10,105 bases of DNA from Burkholderiaceae bacterium (GCA_017853735.1 JAFMJA010000082.1:1-10105); one strand, 5' to 3'. Counted from the stretch's first letter, positions 1 to 7,640 are shown. Numbers and translations: made by a program. The notes: generated by a model from the letters alone, not told the origin.

Positions 1-965
1 TGGGCGAATTTCAGCAATTCTTCATCGAACACATTCCACACTTCAGCTCCAGGCTGGGCCAGCACTTGAACCGCCGCCTCGGAATAGCCCAGGGTCTCAT
101 CGTGAAATCGTTTGCCCTCCAGGTTGATCTGCACGCCGCCCTCCATCATCAGTGCCCAGGTAATCAATACACCATGAGGAACAGCCCAGGAACCATGGCC
201 CTGGTATCCACCCAGGTCGGCCAGGCGAGCCTGGAGGGCCCGCCCCCAGGTGATGGCAGATCCGTCATTTCCGGCATGCCCGGCAAAGATGGCCTGGCTC
301 ACTTCTGGCAGCCACTCACGGACCATCTGAGCGTTCCCCCCGAAACCATTGCAGGCGAGGATCAGCGCCTGGCAGCCAAGATGCTCGATCGAGCCGTCCG
401 GCCGCTGGTAGCTGATACCGATCACGACATCATCGGCATCCAGCCAGAGATGGCGTACCAGAGCTTGGGTCAACAACGGAACCTGAGCGTTGCTGATGGC
501 ATTTTGCAAACGATCCATCAAGGCGGTGCCGGTTTTCTCAGGCACTGCATGCATCCGCCAGACGCTGTGACCTGGATAAAGAAAATCAGTCAGCAAAAGC
601 CACTCCAGGCCGTGCCGATCCTGCAGGGCATCCAGCGCAGGGCCAATGGCCTCGCTGTAGGCCACCGCCAGATGTTTGGCTGCAGTTCCCTTGGACTTGG
701 ATTGGATATCCGCGACAAACTGCTGGGGACTGTCTGCGACACCATGCACAGCTTGTACCCGGGTGCCGGGTGCAGGTATGAACCCGGAGGACAAGGCGGT
801 TGAGCCTGAGGGCAGCGCATCGCGCTCCAGAACGACGCAGTCGATCTGGGCATCATTGAGCATCAGAGCCGCTGTAAGACCGCAGGCGCCAGCGCCCACA
901 ATGGCCACAGCCGCATGCGGTGAACCAGGCGGTAGGGGACCACGCTTGACCAGCGCTTCGCTCAT
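1..965 (-). CDS. FAD-dependent oxidoreductase, fumarate reductase/ketosteroid-dehydrogenase-like (FAD_binding_2), 3' end outside window
   Basis: Partial gene: 321 codons are visible and the frame is still open at base 1. The N-terminus carries a Rossmann dinucleotide fold with GAGACG at residues 24-29 and an acidic strand end (VVLERD, E47). It is followed by GSTALSSGFI (54-63), the flavin contact typical of the FAD_binding_2 family. Further family marks are LACNGFGGN (203-211), GNDGSAITWGRAL (232-244) and GGVQINLEGKRFHDE (276-290). Relatives include fumarate reductase flavoproteins, tricarballylate dehydrogenase, urocanate reductase and 3-ketosteroid delta1-dehydrogenases, all of which reduce or form a C=C bond next to a carbonyl or carboxylate. 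The catalytic C-terminal part is missing, so direction and substrate cannot be judged. No signal peptide is visible, so it is likely cytoplasmic. The start ATG (965-963) lies one base after the stop of the amidohydrolase gene, indicating translational coupling. Confidence 0.9.
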   Translation of the reverse strand, partial: MSEALVKRGPLPPGSPHAAVAIVGAGACGLTAALMLNDAQIDCVVLERDALPSGSTALSSGFIPAPGTRVQAVHGVADSPQQFVADIQSKSKGTAAKHLAVAYSEAIGPALDALQDRHGLEWLLLTDFLYPGHSVWRMHAVPEKTGTALMDRLQNAISNAQVPLLTQALVRHLWLDADDVVIGISYQRPDGSIEHLGCQALILACNGFGGNAQMVREWLPEVSQAIFAGHAGNDGSAITWGRALQARLADLGGYQGHGSWAVPHGVLITWALMMEGGVQINLEGKRFHDETLGYSEAAVQVLAQPGAEVWNVFDEELLKFA

Positions 966-966
966 G

Positions 967-2463
967 TCATGCAGTGGGCCGGTGCAGGTACTGGCCGCGG
1001 GGTTTACCAATCACGCCACGGGTGTTGTCATAAATTTGCTGTCCGCGCAACCAGGTTTCCTCAACACGGGCTGACAGCTCCAGGCCCTCAAAGGGGGTGT
1101 AGCCCTGCGCCGATGGGGAATCCTTGGCATGGATAGTCCAGGTCCGCGCCGGGTCGAGCAGCACCAGGTCAGCATCGTAGCCCTCAGCAATATCGCCTTT
1201 GCGATTGAGCCCGTAACGTTGCGCAGGGTTCCAGGCCAGCAGGCGTGCCATCTGGTTGTAACCCAGGCCCCGACGCGTGCCTTCACTCACCAGGGCCGGC
1301 AGCAGGTATTCAGTGCCACCAAAGCCGCTCTTGGCCATCCAGATATTGCCAAAGTAGTGCTTGGGGATCTTCATCTCGTGCCGGCAGCAGGCGTGGTCAC
1401 TCACCACCCAGTCAATTTCGCCCTCCATCAAGGCTTGCCATAAAAATTCAACATCCTCACGCGGACGGATGGGTGGATTGACCTTGGCCAATTCGGCGGC
1501 CGGAGAATGGATGTCCAGCAGCAGGTGGCCAATCGTGACCTCACGTCGGAAGTCGATATGGGGAAAAGTTTCGGCCATCATCATCGCAGCCTGCACTGCT
1601 TTGCGTGATGACAAATGCAACAGGTTGATGTTGGGCAATGCTGTCTCATTGGCCAGGTAGCTGGCAATGAAAACTGCCAGCCCTTCGGAGTGCTGGGGGC
1701 GAGAAGCGCTGTAAGCGGCCAGACCCATGCCGGGCTTCTTGAATGATTTGTCTTTTTCAACAATTTTGGTGTAAGCCGTCATGATCTCGGCAGTCTCGCA
1801 ATGGAGCGAGAGTGAAATCTGCTGAGCGCGCTCGGGAAATTGCTCGCGAGCGGCCTGCACGCCACGCATGATGAATTCAAAGTGCGCCAGGTCATAGCGC
1901 TCATCCTTGCCAATCATCAAAAAATCACGCTGACTGTCAGATGCACCATGCAAACCGTGCGATCCGTAGAACATGAAGATCTTGAAACTGGAAACGCCAT
2001 GTTTTTCGATCAGCTCTGGAATCTCGGCAATATGGGTGCTGTCCATCGGCGCCAGATGAAATCCATAATCCACATGAAAACGGTCTTTCGATATCTTCAA
2101 CACCTCGGGGAAAAACTTTTTGTAGGACCCGCCCTTGTTCAGGTAGTACTGACCCGTGCGAAAGTAGTTCAGGCTGGAAGTGACGCCCCCCATGGCAGCA
2201 GCCTTGCTTTCGCTCACTGCGTCCTCATGAAGCGGTGAATAGATGCCACTGTGCATATGGGCATCGACCACACCCGGAAAAGCCAGCAAGCCCCGTCCAT
2301 CGTGCACCGACTTGGATAAAACGGGATCTATGCCGGGCGCTACGCGTGCAAACTTGCCGTCCTTGATGGCGATATCGGCATGGTGCACCACATTGCCGGT
2401 TGGACGAACCACACGAACATTGCGTATCAGTTGATCATAGGTTTTAGTGTTGGATGGACTCAT
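967..2463 (-). CDS. Cyclic-amide amidohydrolase, hydantoinase/dihydropyrimidinase/allantoinase type
   Basis: A 498-residue metal-dependent amidohydrolase, near the usual 450-500 residues of dihydropyrimidinases. Metal-site motifs appear in order. DAHMH (67-71) supplies H69 and H71. K161 in SSFKIFM is the expected carbamylated bridging lysine. H221 lies in LHCE, H283 in LLHLSS, and SDH (355-357) contains the expected catalytic D356. KVNPPIR (327-333) and the NPAQRYGL (412-419) plus GDIAEGYDADLVLLDP (423-438) tail are standard for the hydantoinase-like group, which opens cyclic ureides, imides or dihydropyrimidines. An unusual pair of cysteines follows the catalytic Asp (SDHACC). No signal peptide is seen, so it is probably cytoplasmic. 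Its ATG overlaps the preceding stop as ATGA. The substrate is unresolved: hydantoin, dihydropyrimidine, allantoin or a cyclic imide are all possible, while a pyrimidine-biosynthetic dihydroorotase is unlikely in this context. Confidence 0.9.
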   Translation of the reverse strand: MSPSNTKTYDQLIRNVRVVRPTGNVVHHADIAIKDGKFARVAPGIDPVLSKSVHDGRGLLAFPGVVDAHMHSGIYSPLHEDAVSESKAAAMGGVTSSLNYFRTGQYYLNKGGSYKKFFPEVLKISKDRFHVDYGFHLAPMDSTHIAEIPELIEKHGVSSFKIFMFYGSHGLHGASDSQRDFLMIGKDERYDLAHFEFIMRGVQAAREQFPERAQQISLSLHCETAEIMTAYTKIVEKDKSFKKPGMGLAAYSASRPQHSEGLAVFIASYLANETALPNINLLHLSSRKAVQAAMMMAETFPHIDFRREVTIGHLLLDIHSPAAELAKVNPPIRPREDVEFLWQALMEGEIDWVVSDHACCRHEMKIPKHYFGNIWMAKSGFGGTEYLLPALVSEGTRRGLGYNQMARLLAWNPAQRYGLNRKGDIAEGYDADLVLLDPARTWTIHAKDSPSAQGYTPFEGLELSARVEETWLRGQQIYDNTRGVIGKPRGQYLHRPTA

Positions 2464-2987
2464 GGTGTAGCGCTTTCAGAATGATGTTTGGTTCCTGCAG
2501 CTTGATTTTTTGCCAGCTGTTGGCGCAGGCTTGGCAGCAGGCCACCCTTGCCAACCATGTCCAGCAAAAAGTCAGGAATGGTCTCGCAGGTGAGCCGCCT
2601 TCCATTGGATGCTTCGACCCAATCAGCCCGCTCACCTATCAGGATCTGCTCATTTTCCTCAAGAGTATGGGCCTGTTCACAGGTGATCAAAAGCAAACCC
2701 AGGTTGAAGGCATTGCGAAAAAAGAGGCCGCCAAAGAAGGGCGCAATCACCGCAGCCACACCCAGCTGAATCAGCGCTCCTGCAGCCTGTTCACGCGAGG
2801 AGCCAATACCAAAGTTCTCGCCAGCCACGATCACATCACCAGGCCGAACCAGCTGGGCAAATTCCGCTCGAATGGATTCAAGACAGTGCTGGGCAATTTT
2901 TTCGATGCCGTATTTCATGGCGTGACCGGGTGCCAGGGCATCGGTGTCGATGTTTGGCCCAAACTTCCAAACCCGGTGCGTCTTCAT
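2460..2987 (-). CDS. LeuD-like (aconitase swivel domain) hydro-lyase small subunit
   Basis: A 175-residue swivelling-domain subunit of an isopropylmalate isomerase/homoaconitase-type hydro-lyase. NIDTDALAPG (12-21), GENFGIGSSREQAAGAL (56-72) and the GLFFRNAFNLGL block (87-98) are the family signatures; the GSSRE segment contributes active-site residues. At about 175 residues it resembles the short archaeal-type LeuD/HacB group and not the roughly 200-215-residue proteobacterial leucine-biosynthetic LeuD. The specificity loop after the IDTD motif reads AMKY (23-26), where isopropylmalate isomerases and homoaconitases of this subfamily usually have a YL-type tetrapeptide. It should form a heterodimer or heterotetramer with the large subunit encoded immediately upstream, whose stop overlaps this start as ATGA (2984-2987). 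The start codon is fixed by that overlap and by the MKTHRVWKFG N-terminus. The true substrate is inferred to be a small dicarboxylic acid. Confidence 0.9.
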   Translation of the reverse strand: MKTHRVWKFGPNIDTDALAPGHAMKYGIEKIAQHCLESIRAEFAQLVRPGDVIVAGENFGIGSSREQAAGALIQLGVAAVIAPFFGGLFFRNAFNLGLLLITCEQAHTLEENEQILIGERADWVEASNGRRLTCETIPDFLLDMVGKGGLLPSLRQQLAKNQAAGTKHHSESATP

Positions 2988-4255
2988 GCGAGTACCTCAC
3001 GCGGATCCGTGATCCTGCCGCGCAGCGCGGAAGCGGCAACCGTATATGGCGAAGCCAGATAAACCTGGGCAGTTGGCGAACCCATTCGCCCTTTGAAGTT
3101 GCGCGCAGTGGTGGAGATGACTGCAGCATGGTCAGGCAAGGATCGACCGTAACCGGCGCACGCGCCGCAGGTTGTAGGCAGCAATTCAGCGCCCGCATCC
3201 AACAGCACCTGCAGGACGCCTTCACTTTGTGCTGCCAGCTGGTCTTGCAGACTGGCCGGTGCCACCATCAGCTGGATGCCAGAAGCCACTTTCTGTCCCC
3301 GCAAGACCTCGGCCGCTGCCCTCAGGTCGTCGAGTTTGGCCCCAGTGCATGCGCCGATATAAGCCACATTCAGGCGAGTGTTGCGGTGTTGGTCCACGCT
3401 GCTGGTATTGGCCGGACTATGCGGCGCAGCCACCTGCGGCGCAAGCTCATCGGCATCGAACCCGTGCCGGACGACCGAGGCACCCGGGTCAGTGCACCAA
3501 TGCGTCGTATCCTGTACGTCTGCTCCGGCTTTGCGCAGCCAATCCATGGTCACCTGGTCTGGCGCAACCAGGCCAGCCTGGGCTCCCATTTCTGCGCTCA
3601 TATTGGACAGGGTCATACGCTCCTGCATGCTGAGCGCTTGCACAGCCGCTCCGCCAAACTCCACCGCTTGATACTGTCCGCCATTCATGCCAAGTTTTCC
3701 CAGCATGTGCAGCACCATGTCTTTGGCCATGACGCCAGGCTGGAGCTTCCCTCCCCAATCCATCAGCAATGTCTGGGGCACGCGCAGCCATATCTCACCG
3801 GTGACCATCACCCCGAGCATCTCGGTGCTGCCAATGCCAAACATGTAGGCGCCAAAAGCGCCCCCGGTGGGTGAATGCGAATCGCCCCCCACACACAGCA
3901 TGCCGGGTCGGATATGCCCGTGCTGTGGCACCACCACATGGCAGATCCCAACGCTGTCATAGACATGGGGGAGCGCCTCCGCGCGAGCCCAATCACGAGC
4001 GATGCGAACAATTTGCCTGGATTCCTGGTCCCGTTCAGGCACGTAGTGGTCCATCACCAGCACCACCTTGGACTTGTCCCAGATCGAAGCCCCCAGATCT
4101 TCCAGCATGGGCTTGAGGCGCCTTGGCCCGGATGAGTCGTGAAACATGGCCAGATCCACCCTACAGGTGACGATCTCTCCCACATCCACTGCATCTCGGC
4201 CCGCGGCGCGGGCGATGATTTTTTGCGCCAAGGTTTGGGCAAGGGCTGGCTTCAT
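2984..4255 (-). CDS. LeuC-like (aconitase-family) hydro-lyase large subunit
   Basis: A 423-residue large subunit of a [4Fe-4S] hydro-lyase of the 3-isopropylmalate dehydratase/homoaconitase group. It shows GGDSHSPTGGAFGAYMFGIGSTE (123-145), the cluster cysteines C303 (GACTGAK), C363 and C366 (TTCGACAG), and a well-conserved C-terminal stretch (RNFKGRMGSP at 385-394, then TVAASALRGRITDPRE). It fits the short archaeal-type LeuC group (about 420 residues) and not the roughly 470-residue proteobacterial biosynthetic LeuC. The usual SCTNGR around the first cysteine is GACTGAK here, and PGCGPC is TTCGAC, which points to a divergent specificity. I place the start at ATG 4255, not at the upstream in-frame codon at 4294, because ATG 4255 overlaps the Bug gene stop as ATGA and begins with the family-like MKPALAQTLAQKI. 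Hydration of a C=C in a di- or tricarboxylate is likely; maleate, dimethylmalate or citraconate hydratase are alternatives. Confidence 0.92.
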   Translation of the reverse strand: MKPALAQTLAQKIIARAAGRDAVDVGEIVTCRVDLAMFHDSSGPRRLKPMLEDLGASIWDKSKVVLVMDHYVPERDQESRQIVRIARDWARAEALPHVYDSVGICHVVVPQHGHIRPGMLCVGGDSHSPTGGAFGAYMFGIGSTEMLGVMVTGEIWLRVPQTLLMDWGGKLQPGVMAKDMVLHMLGKLGMNGGQYQAVEFGGAAVQALSMQERMTLSNMSAEMGAQAGLVAPDQVTMDWLRKAGADVQDTTHWCTDPGASVVRHGFDADELAPQVAAPHSPANTSSVDQHRNTRLNVAYIGACTGAKLDDLRAAAEVLRGQKVASGIQLMVAPASLQDQLAAQSEGVLQVLLDAGAELLPTTCGACAGYGRSLPDHAAVISTTARNFKGRMGSPTAQVYLASPYTVAASALRGRITDPREVLA

Positions 4256-5208
4256 GTTGCTTGGGCCCCGGAATAACGGACAACCCGCGCCCAACGTTTG
4301 ATTTCACTCTGTACAAACAAGCCGAACTCCTCTGGCGAATTGGCCACCACCCTTGCGCCTTCGGCCTCAATACGTCGACGCACCTGCGGACTGTCTATGG
4401 CACGCCGGGTCGCCTCACTGATTCGGCTGACCAAGTCCGGGCTCATGCGAGCCGGACCGAAAAGCCCAAACCAGGCACTTGATTCGTAAGCTGGCAACAC
4501 CTGGGCAATCGGTGCCACATCAGGAAAGGCGGAGATACTGTGCAAGCTGGTGACCCCCAGCGCCTTGAGTTTGCCCGCACGTACATGCGACTGAGCATTG
4601 CCGATGGCGGCGAACATCAGTTCCACCTGACCCGCCAGCACATCGGCAATGGCTGGGGCAGTGCCCCGATACGGAATATTGACGATATAGACACCAGCCT
4701 GCATTTTGAAAAGTTCGCCAGCAAGATGCAAGGATGAGCCCAGAGCGCCAATGGCGAAGTTGAGCTTGCCTGGTTTTTCTCTGGCCAAGGCAATCAACTC
4801 ACGCACATTGTTGACCGGCAAGGAGGGATGGGCCACCAGCACGGATGGCGACGTGGCCACACAGGTCAAGGGGGTGAAGTCACGCACCGGATCGAAAGGC
4901 AGATTGGCATAGAGCGAGGCATTGATGGCATGGCTGGTAAAACTCAGCAACAAGGTGTTGCCGTCAGGAATTGATTTGGCCACAACCTCCGCAGCAATGT
5001 TGCCCCCAGCACCACTACGGTTTTCCACGATGACAGTGCGGTTCAGCAAACTGCCCAGCTCGCTCGCCAGCGAACGGGCCAGCGTATCGGTGGAACCACC
5101 GGCAGGTGCCCCGACCAAAATGCGCACGGGCACGCTTTGCGCCTGGGTGAGGACAGGCAAAGCCGCAGCGGCGAGAAGCATTTGACGACGTTGCATGCTC
5201 ATAGTCAC
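4252..5208 (-). CDS. Bug/TctC-family periplasmic solute-binding protein
   Basis: A 318-residue Bug-type (tripartite tricarboxylate transporter receptor) binding protein. The N-terminus has MQRRQMLLAAAALPVLTQAQ (5-24): a basic RR pair, a hydrophobic core and an Ala-rich cleavage region, giving a Sec or possibly Tat signal for the periplasm. The mature part starts with PVRILVGAPAGGSTDTLAR (27-45), the classic Bug ligand-loop segment, and has ENRSGAGGNIAAE (62-74) and IPYRGTAPAIADVLAGQVELMF (178-199). Bug proteins typically bind carboxylates or other small acids. No TctA or TctB membrane partner is in the window, so it is an orphan receptor placed between the ABC transporter genes and the enzymes. 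The GTG at 5208 overlaps the LivF stop as GTGA; the in-frame ATG at 5202 is an equally possible start and would remove only two residues. Confidence 0.93.
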   Translation of the reverse strand: MTMSMQRRQMLLAAAALPVLTQAQSVPVRILVGAPAGGSTDTLARSLASELGSLLNRTVIVENRSGAGGNIAAEVVAKSIPDGNTLLLSFTSHAINASLYANLPFDPVRDFTPLTCVATSPSVLVAHPSLPVNNVRELIALAREKPGKLNFAIGALGSSLHLAGELFKMQAGVYIVNIPYRGTAPAIADVLAGQVELMFAAIGNAQSHVRAGKLKALGVTSLHSISAFPDVAPIAQVLPAYESSAWFGLFGPARMSPDLVSRISEATRRAIDSPQVRRRIEAEGARVVANSPEEFGLFVQSEIKRWARVVRYSGAQAT

Positions 5209-5921
5209 AGGCCAAGATAGGCGCGTCGCAGTTCGTCCTTGCCCAGTAGTTGCTTCGGAGTGCCGGAAAATCGAATAGTACCGTTTTCCATCACATAGGC
5301 CCGGTCGGCAATTTCAAGCGACTGGGCTACGTTTTGTTCCACCAGCAGTATCGCCAGGCCTTGCTGATGCAGCTGGTCAATCATCACAAACATCTCTTCC
5401 ACCAAGCGGGGGGACAAGCCCAGCGATGGCTCATCCAGAATCAGCAGGCGGGGCTCAGCCATTAGGCCACGTCCGATGGCCAACATCTGTTGCTCTCCGC
5501 CGCTCATGGTTCCAGCCAGCTGGGTCCGACGTTCTTTCAAGCGAGGAAAGATTTGGAACACCTTGTCCAGATTGAGATCGCGATTCTGTCGTGCACGGGC
5601 GTAGGAGCCAAGCTCCAGGTTTTCCAGTACCGAGAGGTTGGGGAAAACCTTTCTTCCTTCCGGCACTTGAATCAGACCCGCCAGAACCACCTTGCGATAG
5701 TGTGCACGGCTGATATCCAAGCCATCAAAATGCACTACACCGCTCCAGGCCGGATAGATGCCACACAGCACATTGCTGAGAGTGGATTTTCCTGCGCCAT
5801 TGCTTCCCAGGAGAGCGACGGTCTCACCCAAGCGCACATTCAGGTCGATGCCGCGCAAAATCTCGACCCGCCCATAACCGCCACGCAGACCTTGAATGTC
5901 GAGTAATACTTCCTGGCTCAT
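5205..5921 (-). CDS. livF: LIV/HAAT-type ABC transporter ATP-binding protein LivF
   Basis: A 238-residue ABC ATPase, standard LivF length. Walker A is GSNGAGKST (39-47), the signature is MSGGEQQ (139-145), Walker B is LLILDEPSLGL (159-169), and the H-loop region reads ILLVEQN (191-197) with the usual LivF Q in place of His. PEGRKVFPNLSVLENLELG (87-105) is the Q-loop/helical segment characteristic of LivF, which separates it from LivG. It forms the cytoplasmic ATPase dimer with LivG on the LivHM permease. The ATG at 5921 lies 8 bases past the livG stop, and its TGA is shared with the GTG of the following Bug gene. The ligand is not revealed by the ATPase. Confidence 0.95.
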   Translation of the reverse strand: MSQEVLLDIQGLRGGYGRVEILRGIDLNVRLGETVALLGSNGAGKSTLSNVLCGIYPAWSGVVHFDGLDISRAHYRKVVLAGLIQVPEGRKVFPNLSVLENLELGSYARARQNRDLNLDKVFQIFPRLKERRTQLAGTMSGGEQQMLAIGRGLMAEPRLLILDEPSLGLSPRLVEEMFVMIDQLHQQGLAILLVEQNVAQSLEIADRAYVMENGTIRFSGTPKQLLGKDELRRAYLGL

Positions 5922-5929
5922 CCGATAGC

Positions 5930-6676
5930 CTATGGGTTTGTCCGCAAGCGCGCTGCCGTACCATGGCCCAGATAGGCCTGCACCACTTTTTCGTTGGAAG
6001 TCACCTCTGCGGGAGTTCCCTCGGCGATGAGTTGGCCCTGGGCAAGCACCCAGACATATTCGGCCAGATTCATGACAGCCTGCATCACATGCTCGATCAT
6101 CAAAATCGTGATGCCGCTTCCTGCCAGGGCTCGTACGACAGGAATCATCTCGGCAATCTCCTGCGGGTTGAGCCCCGCCAGCACTTCATCCAACAACAGC
6201 AATTGCGGCCGTGTGGCCAAAGCACGCGCCAACTCCAGTCGTTTTCGTCCTGCCACCGTCAGGTCACCAGCGGGCTTGTCCAGCTGGGCTGTCAGGCCCA
6301 CACGGTGCGCGACCGCCTCGGCGTGCTCCAGCGCAATGGCGCGGCTACGGACGTGCAGGTGTGCGCCAACGGCGATGTTTTCATGCACTGTCTGTTGCGC
6401 AAAGGGCTGAACAATCTGAAAGGTGCGTGTCAAGCCGTCTCGGGCATTGCGTTGCGGTGAACGGCCAGTAATGTCCTGTCCTTTGAAATACACCTTGCCA
6501 TGGTCCGGCTGAAGAAATCCTGACATCAGGGAAAAAAGTGTTGTCTTGCCAGCGCCGTTGGGGCCGATCAAAGCGCATAAGCTGCCAGCAGGTACACCAA
6601 GGCTGACCTTGTCAACAGCCTGCAGGCCACCAAAGGCGAGCGACAGGCTTTTGAGCTCAAGCATTAGCTCAGCCAT
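5930..6676 (-). CDS. livG: LIV/HAAT-type ABC transporter ATP-binding protein LivG
   Basis: A 248-residue ABC ATPase. Walker A is GPNGAGKTT (38-46), Walker B is LLLLDEVLAGL (159-169), and the H-loop is ILMIEHVM (191-198). TRTFQIVQPFAQQTVHENIAVG (83-104) is the LivG-type Q-loop region. The ABC signature is degenerate: LTVAGRKRLELARAL (139-153) replaces the usual LSxGQQRR. The start is set at ATG 6676, with GGAG about 11 bases upstream. This gives MAELMLELKSLSLAFGG, which aligns with the family start and overlaps the livM stop by 8 bases. ATG 6664 is an alternative, and the longer open frame up to 6745 only adds a shadow of livM. It pairs with LivF to drive uptake through LivHM. Confidence 0.95.
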   Translation of the reverse strand: MAELMLELKSLSLAFGGLQAVDKVSLGVPAGSLCALIGPNGAGKTTLFSLMSGFLQPDHGKVYFKGQDITGRSPQRNARDGLTRTFQIVQPFAQQTVHENIAVGAHLHVRSRAIALEHAEAVAHRVGLTAQLDKPAGDLTVAGRKRLELARALATRPQLLLLDEVLAGLNPQEIAEMIPVVRALAGSGITILMIEHVMQAVMNLAEYVWVLAQGQLIAEGTPAEVTSNEKVVQAYLGHGTAARLRTNP

Positions 6677-7640
6677 TTTTATTGTGTCTCCAAGCCCGCA
6701 CCGCCTGGCCAAAACCTGCGATCCCGCGTGGAAGAAAAGTGACAATCAGCACCAGCACCAGGCCATAAATCACCATATTGATACCCGGTAACTGTCCAAA
6801 GAGATTGCGTGTGAGGTCTGCCAGGGTATGAAGCGCCAGCGCGCCAAGCACAGGCCCCCAGAGGGTGCCCATGCCACCGACAATGGCCGCTACCAAAGCT
6901 TCCACTGAAGTACCAGGTCCATAGGCCAAGCCTGGGTCAATGTATTGAAAGACCTGTACATAGAAAACCCCTGCAGCTCCCATGAGTGCTGCTGACAAGG
7001 CAATGCCACCCAGCTTGACTGCAAAGGGGTTGACGCCAACCGCACGGGCGGCATCTTCATTGTCACGCACAGCCTGCAAATAGGCACCAAAGCGCGAGTG
7101 TCGCAGCCAGCATGTTGCCAACAAGGCCACACTGACCAGGCCCAGCATCAAATAGACAAAACCCTTGCGTGATGAAAACTGCATGTTCGCGAACGATTCC
7201 TGCAAAGGCAACATCAGCCCTACGCCAGCACCCGTAAATGGCACCGACAGGGCCAGAATGCGAAACACCTCGGCAAAGGCCAGAGTCACCAGGGCGAAAT
7301 ACGAGCCCTTGAGGCCGTAGCGAAACGACAAAGCCCCCACCAGCACAGCGACCCCGGTGCTCATGGCGATGGCCAAGGGAAACGCAAGCCAGGCATTCAG
7401 GCCCCACTGCAGCTGAAAGATGGCCTGGCTGTAGGCGCCCGTGCCAAAAAAAAGAGCATGGCCAAATGAGAATTGGCCCCCAAATCCGCCCAGTACGTTC
7501 CAGGCCTGGGCCAACAGCGCGGCATATAGCGCCATCATCAAAAAGTTCAGCACCACGCCAGAATCACTCAGCACCGGGACACATGCGCACAGGGCAGCAA
7601 AGACTGCAATGCCGAGCAAATCCTTCTGGACCAAGCTCAT
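6669..7640 (-). CDS. livM: LIV/HAAT-type ABC transporter permease LivM
   Basis: A 323-residue inner-membrane permease with roughly eight to ten hydrophobic segments. The diagnostic LivM motif GGFGGQFSFGHALFFGTGAY spans 51-70. The cytoplasmic coupling loop, RFGAYLQAVRDNEDAARAVGV (183-203), is the EAA-type contact to the ATPases. The C-terminal hydrophobic segment ends in LPRGIAGFGQAVRAW (303-317). The start at ATG 7640 overlaps the livH stop as ATGA and gives the expected short N-terminus before the first membrane helix. The frame stays open further upstream to 8033, but that part lies entirely inside livH and encodes a Cys/Arg/Gly-rich shadow. LivM and LivH form the heterodimeric channel. Confidence 0.95.
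   Translation of the reverse strand: MSLVQKDLLGIAVFAALCACVPVLSDSGVVLNFLMMALYAALLAQAWNVLGGFGGQFSFGHALFFGTGAYSQAIFQLQWGLNAWLAFPLAIAMSTGVAVLVGALSFRYGLKGSYFALVTLAFAEVFRILALSVPFTGAGVGLMLPLQESFANMQFSSRKGFVYLMLGLVSVALLATCWLRHSRFGAYLQAVRDNEDAARAVGVNPFAVKLGGIALSAALMGAAGVFYVQVFQYIDPGLAYGPGTSVEALVAAIVGGMGTLWGPVLGALALHTLADLTRNLFGQLPGINMVIYGLVLVLIVTFLPRGIAGFGQAVRAWRHNKNG

Noticed and set aside
66..803. 245-codon open frame on the plus strand
   Set aside because: It is antisense to the flavoprotein gene, whose minus-strand frame shows full FAD-binding motifs. The plus-strand product has no recognisable motif and is a high-GC shadow.
2930..3874. 314-codon open frame on the plus strand
   Set aside because: It is antisense to the LeuC-like gene, which has conserved cysteines and family motifs throughout. 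The plus-strand product is rich in His, Arg and Ser with no motif.
2460..4255. Leucine biosynthesis locus
   Set aside because: The leuC/leuD likeness is clear, but no leuA or leuB is present, the subunits are of the short type with altered motifs, and the neighbours are transport and catabolic genes.
4256..4294. Thirteen-codon N-terminal extension of the LeuC-like protein
   Set aside because: MGAGCPLFRGPSN has no family similarity, and the ATG at 4255 overlaps the preceding stop as ATGA.
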